DNA of 64,000 bases, from assembly GCA_963691705.1 (NCBI GenBank), contig OY829541.1, forward strand, positions 42,797,661 through 42,861,660, read 5' to 3'. Source of the DNA: Viola odorata. Taxonomy: Eukaryota > Streptophyta > Magnoliopsida > Malpighiales > Violaceae. The position numbers were made by a program, and so were the translations under genes. This document shows, one piece after another, positions 11,201-24,277 of the stretch (the first letter of the stretch is position 1; every line of letters begins with the position of its first letter). Below the pieces are notes generated by a model. The model saw only the letters and a list, made by a program, of their open reading frames with translations. It was not told the DNA's origin and did not search any database.

Positions 11201-14200
11201 TGTGATTGGTCACGTCCCCACATCTTGTCTGTTTAGTGTTGTGATAGGTCACGCCCCCACATACACCTTGTCATTTTAAAAGTTGTGATTGGTCACGTCC
11301 CCATATCTTGTCTTTTTAGTGTTGTGATAGGTCACGTCCCCACATACACCTTGTCATTTAAAAAGTTGTGATTGGTCACGTCCCCACATCTTGTCTGTTT
11401 AGTGTTGTGATAGGTCACGTCCCCACATACACCATGTCATTTAAAAAGTTGTGACTGGTCACGTCCCCACATCTTGTCTTTTTAGTGTTGTGATAGGTCA
11501 CGTCCCCACAAACACCTTGTCATTTAAAAAGTTGTGATTGGTCACGTCCCCACATCTTGTCTGTGTAGTGTTGTGATTGGTCACGTCCCCACATCTTGTC
11601 TGTTTAGTGTTGTGATAGGTCACGTCCCCACATCTTGTCTGTTTAGTGTTGTGATAGGTCACGTCCCCACATCTTGTCTGTGTAGTGTTGTGATTGGTCA
11701 CGTCCCCACATCTTGTCTGTTTAGTGTTGTGATAGGTCACGCCCCCACATACACCTTGTCATTTTAAAAGTTGTGATTGGTCACGTCCCCATATCTTGTC
11801 TGTGTAGTGTTGTGATAGGTCACGTCCCCACATACACCTTGTCATTTTAAAAGTTGTGATTGGTCACGTCCCCATATCTTGTCGTTTAGTGTTGTGATTG
11901 GTCACGTCCCCACATACACCTTGTCATTTAAAAAGTTGTGATTGGTCACGTCCCCACATCTTGTCTGTTTAGTGATGTGATAGGTCACGTCCCCACATAC
12001 ACCATGTCATTTAAAAAGTTGTGATTGGTCACGTCCCCACATCTTGTCTGTTTAGTGTTGTGATAGGTCACGTCCCCACATACACCTTGTCATTTAAAAA
12101 GTTGTGATTGGTCACGTCCCCACATCTTGTCTGTTTAGTGTTGTGATAGGTCACGCCCCCACATACACCTTGTCATTTAAAAAGTTGTGATTGGTCACGT
12201 CCCCACATCTTGTCTGTGTAGTGTTGTGATTGGTCACGTCCCCACATCTTGTCTGTGTAGTGTTGTGATTGGTCACGTCCCCACATCTTGTCTGTTTAGT
12301 GTTGTGATAGGTCACGTCCCCACATCTTGTCTGTTTAGTGTTGTGATAGGTCACGTCCCCACATCTTGTCTGTGTAGTGTTGTGATTGGTCACGTCCCCA
12401 CATCTTGTCTGTTTAGTGTTGTGATAGGTCACGCCCCCACATACACCTTGTCATTTTAAAAGTTGTGATTGGTCACGTCCCCATATCTTGTCTTTTTAGT
12501 GTTGTGATAGGTCACGTCCCCACATACACCTTGTCATTTAAAAAGTTGTGATTGGTCACGTCCCCACATCTTGTCTGTTTAGTGTTGTGATAGGTCACGT
12601 CCCCACATACACCATGTCATTTAAAAAGTTGTGACTGGTCACGTCCCCACATCTTGTCTTTTTAGTGTTGTGATAGGTCACGTCCCCACAAACACCTTGT
12701 CATTTAAAAAGTTGTGATTGGTCACGTCCCCACATCTTGTCTGTGTAGTGTTGTGATTGGTCACGTCCCCACATCTTGTCTGTTTAGTGTTGTGATAGGT
12801 CACGTCCCCACATCTTGTCTGTTTAGTGTTGTGATAGGTCACGTCCCCACATCTTGTCTGTGTAGTGTTGTGATTGGTCACGTCCCCACATCTTGTCTGT
12901 TTAGTGTTGTGATAGGTCACGCCCCCACATACACCTTGTCATTTTAAAAGTTGTGATTGGTCACGTCCCCATATCTTGTCTGTGTAGTGTTGTGATAGGT
13001 CACGTCCCCACATACACCTTGTCATTTTAAAAGTTGTGATTGGTCACGTCCCCACATCTTGTCTGTTTAGTGTTATGATAGGTCACGTCCCCACATATAC
13101 CTTGTCATTTTAAAAGTTGTGATTGGTCACGTCCCCACATCTTGTCTGTGTAGTGTTGTGATAGGTCACGTCCCCACATACACCTTGTCATTTAAAAAGT
13201 TGTGATTGGTCACGTCCCCACATCCTGTCTGTTTAGTTTTGTGATAGGTCACGTCCCCACATACACCTTGTCATTTAAAAAGTTGTGATTGGTCACGTCC
13301 CCACATCTTGTCTGTTTAGTGTTGTGATAGGTCACGCCCCCACATACACCTTGTCATTTAAAAAGTTGTGATTGGTCACGTCCCCACATCTTGTCTGTGT
13401 AGTGTTGTGATTGGTCACGTCCCCACATCTTGTCTGTTTAGTGTTGTGATAGGTCACGTCCCCACATACACCTTGGCATTTAAAAAGTTGCCCACATCTT
13501 GTCTGTGTAGTGTTGTGATAGGTCACGTCCCCACATCTTGTCTGTGTAGTGTTGTGATAGGTCACGGTCCCACATACACCTTGTCATTTAAAAAGTTGTG
13601 ATTGGTCACGTCCCCACATCTTGTCTGTTTAGTGTTGTGACAGGTCACGTCCCCACATACACCATGTCATTTAAAAAGTTGTGATTGGTCACGTCCCCAC
13701 ATCTTGTCTGTTTAGTGTTGTGATAGGTCACGTCCCCACATACACCATGTCATTTAAAAAGTTGTGATTGGTCACGTCCCCACATCTTGTCTTTTTAGTG
13801 TTGTGATAGGTCACGTCCCCACAAACACCTTGTCATTTAAAAAGTTGTGATTGGTCACGTCCCCACATCTTGTCTGTGTAGTGTTGTGATTGGTCACGTC
13901 CCCACATCTTGTCTGTTTAGTGTTGTGATAGGTCACGTCCCCACATCTTGTCTGTTTAGTGTTGTGATAGGTCACGTCCCCACATCTTGTCTGTGTAGTG
14001 TTGTGATTGGTCACGTCCCCACATCTTGTCTGTTTAGTGTTGTGATAGGTCACGCCCCCACATACACCTTGTCATTTTAAAAGTTGTGATTGGTCACGTC
14101 CCCATATCTTGTCTTTTTAGTGTTGTGATAGGTCACGTCCCCACATACACCTTGTCATTTAAAAAGTTGTGATTGGTCACGTCCCCACATCTTGTCTGTT

Positions 14201-14568
14201 TAGTGTTGTGATAGGTCACGTCCCCACATACACCATGTCATTTAAAAAGTTGTGACTGGTCACGTCCCCACATCTTGTCTTTTTAGTGTTGTGATAGGTC
14301 ACGTCCCCACAAACACCTTGTCATTTAAAAAGTTGTGATTGGTCACGTCCCCACATCTTGTCTGTGTAGTGTTGTGATTGGTCACGTCCCCACATCTTGT
14401 CTGTTTAGTGTTGTGATAGGTCACGTCCCCACATCTTGTCTGTTTAGTGTTGTGATAGGTCACGTCCCCACATCTTGTCTGTGTAGTGTTGTGATTGGTC
14501 ACGTCCCCACATCTTGTCTGTTTAGTGTTGTGATAGGTCACGCCCCCACATACACCTTGTCATTTTAA
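8284..14568 (+). repeat. Module-rich domain with a 2801-bp repeat
   Basis: A' modules (8404, 9161, 9801, 10651, 13452) alternate with pure B runs and short dimer stretches. The blocks 10531-11767 and 13332-14568 correspond at an offset of 2801 bp. Both contain the GGTCACGGTCCC variant (10765, 13566), GTGACAGG, CCATGTC monomers, two B-run modules 488 bp apart and the 37-bp B form (11884, 14685). The six-B module at 12193 lies between them and is the only one of that size. No gene is present. Confidence 0.82.
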
Positions 14569-16445
14569 AAGTTGTGATTGGTCACGTCCCCATATCTTGT
14601 CTGTGTAGTGTTGTGATAGGTCACGTCCCCACATACACCTTGTCATTTTAAAAGTTGTGATTGGTCACGTCCCCATATCTTGTCGTTTAGTGTTGTGATT
14701 GGTCACGTCCCCACATACACCTTGTCATTTAAAAAGTTGTGATTGGTCACGTCCCCACATCTTGTCTGTTTAGTGATGTGATAGGTCACGTCCCCACATA
14801 CACCATGTCATTTAAAAAGTTGTGATTGGTCACGTCCCCACATCTTGTCTGTTTAGTGTTGTGATAGGTCACGTCCCCACATACACCTTGTCATTTAAAA
14901 AGTTGTGATTGGTCACGTCCCCACATCTTGTCTGTTTAGTGTTGTGATAGGTCACGCCCCCACATACACCTTGTCATTTTAAAAGTTGTGATTGGTCACG
15001 TCCCCACATCTTGTCTGTTTAGTGATGTGATAGGTCACGTCCCCACATACACCATGTCATTTAAAAAGTTGTGATTGGTCACGTCCCCACATCTTGTCTG
15101 TTTAGTGTTGTGATAGGTCACGTCCCCACATACACCTTGTCATTTAAAAAGTTGTGATTGGTCACGTCCCCACATCTTGTCTGTTTAGTGTTGTGATAGG
15201 TCACGCCCCCACATACACCTTGTCATTTTAAAAGTTGTGATTGGTCACGTCCCCACATCTTGTCTGTTTAGTGTTGTGATAGGTCACGTCCCCACATACA
15301 CCTTGTCATTTTAAAAGTTGTGATTGGTCACGTCCCCACATCTTGTCTGTTTAGTGTTATGATAGGTCACGTCCCCACATATACCTTGTCATTTTAAAAG
15401 TTGTGATTGGTCACGTCCCCACATCTTGTCTGTGTAGTGTTGTGATAGGTCACGTCCCCACATACACCTTGTCATTTAAAAAGTTGTGATTGGTCACGTC
15501 CCCACATCCTGTCTGTTTAGTTTTGTGATAGGTCACGTCCCCACATACACCTTGTCATTTAAAAAGTTGTGATTGGTCACGTCCCCACATCTTGTCTGTT
15601 TAGTGTTGTGATAGGTCACGCCCCCACATACACCTTGTCATTTAAAAAGTTGTGATTGGTCACGTCCCCATATCTTGTCTGTTTAGTGTTGTGATAGGTC
15701 ACGCCCCCACATACACCTTGTCATTTTAAAAGTTGTGATTGGTCACGTCCCCATATCTTGTCTGTTTAGTGTTGTGATTGGTCACGTCCCCACATACACC
15801 TTGTCATTTAAAAAGTTGTGATTGGTCACGTCCCCACATCTTGTCTGTTTAGTGATGTGATAGGTCACGTCCCCACATACACCATGTCATTTAAAAAGTT
15901 GTGATTGGTCACGTCCCCACATCTTGTCTGTTTAGTGTTGTGATAGGTCACGCCCCCACATACACCTTGTCATTTTAAAAGTTGTGATTGGTCACGTCCC
16001 CACATCTTGTCTGTTTAGTGTTGTGATAGGTCATGCCCCAACATACACCTTGTCATTTTAAAAGTTGTGATTGGTCACGTCCCCATATCTTGTCTGTGTA
16101 GTGTTGTGATAGGTCACGTCCCCACATACACCTTGTCATTTTAAAAGTTGTGATTGGTCACGTCCCCACATCTTGTCTGTTTAGTGTTATGATAGGTCAC
16201 GTCCCCACATATACCTTGTCATTTTAAAAGTTGTGATTGGTCACGTCCCCACATCTTGTCTGTGTAGTGTTGTGATAGGTCACGTCCCCACATACACCTT
16301 GTCATTTAAAAAGTTGTGATTGGTCACGTCCTCACATCCTGTCTGTTTAGTTTTGCGATAGGTCACGTCCCCACATACACCTTGTCATTTAAAAAGTTGT
16401 GATTGGTCACGTCCCCACATCTTGTCTGTTTAGTGTTGTGATAGG
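14569..16445 (+). repeat. Plain dimer domain, copy of 6.3-8.28 kb
   Basis: Strict A-B alternation. The order of marker monomers matches 6.3-8.28 kb: the 37-bp B form (6440 and 14685), GATGTG (6531 and 14776; 6780 and 15025; 7610 and 15855) and GTTATG (7114 and 15359), all at 8245 bp. After that the CATGCCCCAAC marker sits at 7872 and 16034, an offset of 8162. The 83-bp change equals one A-B dimer missing near 15.94 kb. The homology continues through 17.64 kb, matching up to about 9.48 kb. No other feature is seen. Confidence 0.84.
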
Positions 16446-18829
16446 TCACTCCCCCACATACACCTTGTCATTTAAAAAGTTGTGATTGGTCACGTCCCCA
16501 CATCTTGTCTGTGTAGTGTTGTGATTGGTCACGTCCCCACATCTTGTCTGTTTAGTGTTGTGATAGGTCACGTCCCCACATACACCTTGGCATTTAAAAA
16601 GTTGCCCACATCTTGTCTGTGTAGTGTTGTGATAGGTCACGTCCCCACATCTTGTCTGTGTAGTGTTGAGATAGGTCACGTCCCCACATCTTGTCTGTTT
16701 AGTGTTGTGATAGGTCACGTCCCCACATACACCTTGTCATTTAAAAAGTTGTGATTGGTCACGTCCCCACATCTTGTCTGTTTAGTGTTGTGATAGGTCA
16801 CGTCCCCACATACACCATGTCATTTAAAAAGTTGTGATTGGTCACGTCCCCACATCTTGTCTTTTTAGTGTTGTGATAGGTCACGTCCCCACAAACACCT
16901 TGTCATTTAAAAAGTTGTGATTGGTCACGTCCCCACATCTTGTCTGTGTAGTGTTGTGATTGGTCACGTCCCCACATCTTGTCTGTTTAGTGTTGTGATA
17001 GGTCACGTCCCCACATCTTGTCTGTTTAGTGTTGTGATAGGTCACGTCCCCACATCTTGTCTGTGTAGTGTTGTGATTGGTCACGTCCCCACATCTTGTC
17101 TGTTTAGTGTTGTGATAGGTCACGCCCCCACATACACCTTGTCATTTTAAAAGTTGTGATTGGTCACGTCCCCATATCTTGTCTTTTTAGTGTTGTGATA
17201 GGTCACGTCCCCACATACACCTTGTCATTTAAAAAGTTGTGATTGGTCACGTCCCCACATCTTGTCTGTGTAGTGTTGTGATTGGTCACGTCCCCACATC
17301 TTGTCTGTTTAGTGTTGTGATAGGTCACGTCCCCACATACACCTTGGCATTTAAAAAGTTGCCCACATCTTGTCTGTGTAGTGTTGTGATAGGTCACGTC
17401 CCCACATCTTGTCTGTGTAGTGTTGTGATAGGTCACGTCCCCACATACACCTTGTCATTTAAAAAGTTGTGATTGGTCACGTCCCCATATCTTGTCTGTG
17501 TAGTGTTGTGATTGGTCACGTCCCCACATCTTGTCTGTTTAGTGTTGTGATAGGTCACGTCCCCACATACACCTTGTCATTTAAAAAGTTGTGATTGGTC
17601 ACGTCCCCACATCTTGTCTGTTTAGTGTTGTGATAGGTCACTCCCCCACATACACCTTGTCATTTAAAAAGTTGTGATTGGTCACGTCCCCACATCTTGT
17701 CTGTGTAGTGTTGTGATTGGTCACGTCCCCACATCTTGTCTGTTTAGTGTTGTGATAGGTCACGTCCCCACATACACCTTGGCATTTAAAAAGTTGCCCA
17801 CATCTTGTCTGTGTAGTGTTGTGATAGGTCACGTCCCCACATCTTGTCTGTGTAGTGTTGAGATAGGTCACGTCCCCACATCTTGTCTGTTTAGTGTTGT
17901 GATAGGTCACGTCCCCACATACACCTTGTCATTTAAAAAGTTGTGATTGGTCACGTCCCCACATCTTGTCTGTTTAGTGTTGTGATAGGTCACGTCCCCA
18001 CATACACCATGTCATTTAAAAAGTTGTGATTGGTCACGTCCCCACATCTTGTCTTTTTAGTGTTGTGATAGGTCACGTCCCCACAAACACCTTGTCATTT
18101 AAAAAGTTGTGATTGGTCACGTACCCACATCTTGTCTGTGTAGTGTTGTGATTGGTCACGTCCCCACATCTTGTCTGTTTAGTGTTGTGATAGGTCACGT
18201 CCCCACATCTTGTCTGTTTAGTGTTGTGATAGGTCACGTCCCCACATCTTGTCTGTGTAGTGTTGTGATTGGTCACGTCCCCACATCTTGTCTGTTTAGT
18301 GTTGTGATAGGTCACGCCCCCACATACACCTTGTCATTTTAAAAGTTGTGATTGGTCACGTCCCCATATCTTGTCTTTTTAGTGTTGTGATAGGTCACGT
18401 CCCCACATACACCTTGTCATTTAAAAAGTTGTGATTGGTCACGTCCCCACATCTTGTCTGTGTAGTGTTGTGATTGGTCACGTCCCCACATCTTGTCTGT
18501 TTAGTGTTGTGATAGGTCACGTCCCCACATACACCTTGGCATTTAAAAAGTTGCCCACATCTTGTCTGTGTAGTGTTGTGATAGGTCACGTCCCCACATC
18601 TTGTCTGTGTAGTGTTGTGATAGGTCACGTCCCCACATACACCTTGTCATTTAAAAAGTTGTGATTGGTCACGTCCCCATATCTTGTCTGTGTAGTGTTG
18701 TGATTGGTCACGTCCCCACATCTTGTCTGTTTAGTGTTGTGATAGGTCACGTCCCCACATACACCTTGTCATTTAAAAAGTTGTGATTGGTCACGTCCCC
18801 ACATCTTGTCTGTTTAGTGTTGTGATAGG
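16446..18829 (+). repeat. 1192-bp tandem duplication
   Basis: The block 16446-17637 is repeated at 17638-18829. Each copy begins with the rare CACTCCCCCAC variant (16450 and 17642). It then has a module of A, two B, A', B, a B with GTTGAGATA and another B, next a pure B run, then an A' module with fewer B units. The same three-module set occurs singly at 8284, 24309, 34173 and 40581, so the doubling is specific to this place. GTACCCAC near 18123 is private to copy 2. Confidence 0.87.
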
Positions 18830-20060
18830 TCACGTCCCCACATACACCTTGTCATTTAAAAAGTTGTGATTGGTCACGTCCCCACATCTTGTCTGTTTAG
18901 TGTTGTGATAGGTCACGTCCCCACATCTTGTCTGTGTAGTGTTGTGATAGGTCACGTCCCCACATCTTGTCTGTGTAGTGTTGTGATAGGTCACGTCCCC
19001 ACATACACCTTGGCATTTAAAAAGTTGCCCACATCTTGTCTGTGTAGTGTTGTGATAGGTCACGTCCCCACATCTTGTCTGTGTAGTGTTGTGATTGGTC
19101 ACGTCCCCACATCTTGTCTGTTTAGTGTTGTGATAGGTCACGTCCCCACATACACCTTGTCATTTAAAAAGTTGTGATTGGTCACGTCCCCACATCTTGT
19201 CTGTTTAGTGTTGTGATAGGTCACGCCCCCACATACACCTTGTCATTTTAAAAGTTGTGATTGGTCACGTCCCCACATCTTGTCTGTTTAGTGTTGTGAT
19301 AGGTCACGCCCCCACATACACCTTGTCATTTTAAAAGTTGTGATTGGTCACGTCCCCATATCTTGTCTGTGTAGTGTTGTGATAGGTCACGTCCCCACAT
19401 ACACCTTGTCATTTTAAAAGTTGTGATTGGTCACGTCCCCACATCTTGTCTGTTTAGTGTTATGATAGGTCACGTCCCCACATATACCTTGTCATTTTAA
19501 AAGTTGTGATTGGTCACGTCCCCACATCTTGTCTGTGTAGTGTTGTGATAGGTCACGTCCCCACATACACCTTGTCATTTAAAAAGTTGTGATTGGTCAC
19601 GTCCCCACATCCTGTCTGTTTAGTTTTGTGATAGGTCACGTCCCCACATACACCTTGTCATTTAAAAAGTTGTGATTGGTCACGTCCCCACATCTTGTCT
19701 GTTTAGTGTTGTGATAGGTCACGCCCCCACATACACCTTGTCATTTAAAAAGTTGTGATTGGTCACGTCCCCACATCTTGTCTGTGTAGTGTTGTGATTG
19801 GTCACGTCCCCACATCTTGTCTGTTTAGTGTTGTGATAGGTCACGTCCCCACATACACCTTGGCATTTAAAAAGTTGCCCACATCTTGTCTGTGTAGTGT
19901 TGTGATAGGTCACGTCCCCACATCTTGTCTGTGTAGTGTTGTGATAGGTCACGGTCCCACATACACCTTGTCATTTAAAAAGTTGTGATTGGTCACGTCC
20001 CCACATCTTGTCTGTTTAGTGTTGTGACAGGTCACGTCCCCACATACACCATGTCATTTA
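18830..20060 (+). repeat. Module block matching 9.64-10.87 kb
   Basis: An A' module with three B units on each side (fusion at 18989), a dimer stretch with GTTATG and CCTGTCTG markers, and an A' module ending in GGTCACGGTCCC (19953). The same order occurs at 9642-10870 with an offset of 9188 bp. The offset exceeds 8162 by 1026 bp, which equals the extra 1192-bp copy upstream less 166 bp (two dimers) lost between modules. Confidence 0.82.
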
Positions 20061-21709
20061 AAAAGTTGTGATTGGTCACGTCCCTACATCTTGTCTGTTT
20101 AGTGTTGTGATAGGTCACGTCCCCACATACACCATGTCATTTAAAAAGTTGTGATTGGTCACGTCCCCACATCTTGTCTGTGTAGTGTTGTGATTGGTCA
20201 CGTCCCCACATCTTGTCTGTTTAGTGTTGTGATAGGTCACGTCCCCACATACACCTTGTCATTTAAAAAGTTGTGATTGGTCACGTCCCCACATCTTGTC
20301 TGTGTAGTGTTGTGATTGGTCACGTCCCCACATCTTGTCTGTTTAGTGTTGTGATTGGTCACGTCCCCACATACACCTTGTCATTTAAAAAGTTGTGATT
20401 GGTCACGTCCCCACATCTTGTCTGTTTAGTGTTGTGATAGGTCACGCCCCCACATACACCTTGTCATTTAAAAAGTTGTGATTGGTCACGTCCCCACATC
20501 TTGTCTGTTTAGTGTTGTGACAGGTCACGTCCCCACATACACCATGTCATTTAAAAAGTTGTGATTGGTCACGTCCCCACATCTTGTCTGTTTAGTGTTG
20601 TGATAGGTCACGTCCCCACATACACCATGTCATTTAAAAAGTTGTGATTGGTCACGTCCCCACATCTTGTCTGTGTAGTGTTGTGATTGGTCACGTCCCC
20701 ACATCTTGTCTGTTTAGTGTTGTGATAGGTCACGTCCCCACATACACCTTGTCATTTAAAAAGTTGTGATTGGTCACGTCCCCACATCTTGTCTGTGTAG
20801 TGTTGTGATTGGTCACGTCCCCACATCTTGTCTGTTTAGTGTTGTGATTGGTCACGTCCCCACATACACCTTGTCATTTAAAAAGTTGTGATTGGTCACG
20901 TCCCCACATCTTGTCTGTTTAGTGTTGTGATAGGTCACGCCCCCACATACACCTTGTCATTTAAAAAGTTGTGATTGGTCACGTCCCCACATCTTGTCTG
21001 TGTAGTGTTGTGATTGGTCACGTCCCCACATCTTGTCTGTGTAGTGTTGTGATTGGTCACGCCCCCACATACACCTTGTCATTTAAAAAGTTGTGATTGG
21101 TCACGTCCCCACATCTTGTCTGTGTAGTGTTGTGATTGGTCACGTCCCCACATCTTGTCTGTTTAGTGTTGTGATAGGTCACGCCCCCACATACACCTTG
21201 TCATTTAAAAAGTTGTGATTGGTCACGTCCCCACATCTTGTCTGTTTAGTGTTGTGACAGGTCACGTCCCCACATACACCATGTCATTTAAAAAGTTGTG
21301 ATTGGTCACGTCCCCACATCTTGTCTGTTTAGTGTTGTGATAGGTCACGTCCCCACATACACCATGTCATTTAAAAAGTTGTGATTGGTCACGTCCCCAC
21401 ATCTTGTCTGTGTAGTGTTGTGATTGGTCACGTCCCCACATCTTGTCTGTTTAGTGTTGTGATTGGTCACGTCCCCACATACACCTTGTCATTTAAAAAG
21501 TTGTGATTGGTCACGTCCCCACATCTTGTCTGTTTAGTGTTGTGATAGGTCACGCCCCCACATACACCTTGTCATTTAAAAAGTTGTGATTGGTCACGTC
21601 CCCACATCTTGTCTGTGTAGTGTTGTGATTGGTCACGTCCCCACATCTTGTCTGTTTAGTGTTGTGATAGGTCACGTCCCCACATACACCTTGGCATTTA
21701 AAAAGTTGC
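20061..21709 (+). repeat. Short B-pair modules with GTGACAGG and CCATGTC markers
   Basis: Repeats of A, B(TGTG, ending T), B(TGTT), A without fusion, alternating with dimers in which B carries GTGACAGG and the next A carries CCATGTC. The GTGACAGG markers at 20028, 20521, 21258 and 21859 show local duplication with steps of 493, 737 and 601 bp. One A' module occurs near the right end (21670). The stretch from about 20279 recurs at about 30143. No gene is present. Confidence 0.78.
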
Positions 21710-24277
21710 CCACATCTTGTCTGTGTAGTGTTGTGATAGGTCACGTCCCCACATCTTGTCTGTGTAGTGTTGTGATAGGTCACGGTCCCACATACACCTT
21801 GTCATTTAAAAAGTTGTGATTGGTCACGTCCCCACATCTTGTCTGTTTAGTGTTGTGACAGGTCACGTCCCCACATACACCATGTCATTTAAAAAGTTGT
21901 GATTGGTCACGTCCCCACATCTTGTCTGTTTAGTGTTGTGATAGGTCACGTCCCCACATACACCATGTCATTTAAAAAGTTGTGATTGGTCACGTCCCCA
22001 CATCCTGTCTGTTTAGTTTTGTGATAGGTCACGTCCCCACATACACCTTGTCATTTAAAAAGTTGTGATTGGTCACGTCCCCACATCTTGTCTGTTTAGT
22101 GTTGTGATAGGTCACGCCCCCACATACACCTTGTCATTTAAAAAGTTGTGATTGGTCACGTCCCCACATCTTGTCTGTTTAGTGTTGTGATAGGTCACGC
22201 CCCCACATACACCTTGTCATTTTAAAAGTTGTGATTGGTCACGTCCCCATATCTTGTCTGTTTAGTGTTGTGATTGGTCACGTCCCCACATACACCTTGT
22301 CATTTAAAAAGTTGTGATTGGTCACGTCCCCACATCTTGTCTGTTTAGTGATGTGATAGGTCACGTCCCCACATACACCATGTCATTTAAAAAGTTGTGA
22401 TTGGTCACGTCCCCACATCTTGTCTGTTTAGTGTTGTGATAGGTCACGTCCCCACATACACCTTGTCATTTAAAAAGTTGTGATTGGTCACGTCCCCACA
22501 TCTTGTCTGTTTAGTGTTGTGATAGGTCACGCCCCCACATACACCTTGTCATTTTAAAAGTTGTGATTGGTCACGTCCCCACATCTTGTCTGTTTAGTGT
22601 TGTGATAGGTCATGCCCCAACATACACCTTGTCATTTTAAAAGTTGTGATTGGTCACGTCCCCATATCTTGTCTGTGTAGTGTTGTGATAGGTCACGTCC
22701 CCACATACACCTTGTCATTTTAAAAGTTGTGATTGGTCACGTCCCCACATCTTGTCTGTTTAGTGTTATGATAGGTCACGTCCCCACATATACCTTGTCA
22801 TTTTAAAAGTTGTGATTGGTCACGTCCCCACATCTTGTCTGTGTAGTGTTGTGATAGGTCACGTCCCCACATACACCTTGTCATTTAAAAAGTTGTGATT
22901 GGTCACGTCCCCACATCCTGTCTGTTTAGTTTTGCGATAGGTCACGTCCCCACATACACCTTGTCATTTAAAAAGTTGTGATTGGTCACGTCCCCACATC
23001 TTGTCTGTGTAGTGTTGTGATAGGTCACGTCCCCACATCTTGTCTGTGTAGTGTTGTGATAGGTCACGGTCCCACATACACCTTGTCATTTAAAAAGTTG
23101 TGATTGGTCACGTCCCCACATCTTGTCTGTTTAGTGTTGTGACAGGTCACGTCCCCACATACACCATGTCATTTAAAAAGTTGTGATTGGTCACGTCCCC
23201 ACATCTTGTCTGTTTAGTGTTGTGATAGGTCACGTCCCCACATACACCATGTCATTTAAAAAGTTGTGATTGGTCACGTCCCCACATCCTGTCTGTTTAG
23301 TTTTGTGATAGGTCACGTCCCCACATACACCTTGTCATTTAAAAAGTTGTGATTGGTCACGTCCCCACATCTTGTCTGTTTAGTGTTGTGATAGGTCACG
23401 CCCCCACATACACCTTGTCATTTAAAAAGTTGTGATTGGTCACGTCCCCACATCTTGTCTGTTTAGTGTTGTGATAGGTCACGCCCCCACATACACCTTG
23501 TCATTTTAAAAGTTGTGATTGGTCACGTCCCCATATCTTGTCTGTTTAGTGTTGTGATTGGTCACGTCCCCACATACACCTTGTCATTTAAAAAGTTGTG
23601 ATTGGTCACGTCCCCACATCTTGTCTGTTTAGTGATGTGATAGGTCACGTCCCCACATACACCATGTCATTTAAAAAGTTGTGATTGGTCACGTCCCCAC
23701 ATCTTGTCTGTTTAGTGTTGTGATAGGTCACGTCCCCACATACACCTTGTCATTTAAAAAGTTGTGATTGGTCACGTCCCCACATCTTGTCTGTTTAGTG
23801 TTGTGATAGGTCACGCCCCCACATACACCTTGTCATTTTAAAAGTTGTGATTGGTCACGTCCCCACATCTTGTCTGTTTAGTGTTGTGATAGGTCATGCC
23901 CCAACATACACCTTGTCATTTTAAAAGTTGTGATTGGTCACGTCCCCATATCTTGTCTGTGTAGTGTTGTGATAGGTCACGTCCCCACATACACCTTGTC
24001 ATTTTAAAAGTTGTGATTGGTCACGTCCCCACATCTTGTCTGTTTAGTGTTATGATAGGTCACGTCCCCACATATACCTTGTCATTTTAAAAGTTGTGAT
24101 TGGTCACGTCCCCACATCTTGTCTGTGTAGTGTTGTGATAGGTCACGTCCCCACATACACCTTGTCATTTAAAAAGTTGTGATTGGTCACGTCCCCACAT
24201 CCTGTCTGTTTAGTTTTGCGATAGGTCACGTCCCCACATACACCTTGTCATTTAAAAAGTTGTGATTGGTCACGTCC
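21710..24277 (+). repeat. 1284-bp tandem duplication of plain dimers
   Basis: Copy 1 is 21710-22993 and copy 2 is 22994-24277. Markers 1284 bp apart include GGTCACGGTCCC (21784, 23068), CCTGTCTG (22004, 23288) and CATGCCCCAAC (22613, 23897). Both copies end with the TTTTGCGATA B variant. The left edge falls in CCCACATC, the joining point of the A' unit at 21670, so copy 2 begins with an ordinary B where copy 1 begins with the B half of a fusion. The pair recurs intact at 31574-34141. Confidence 0.88.
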
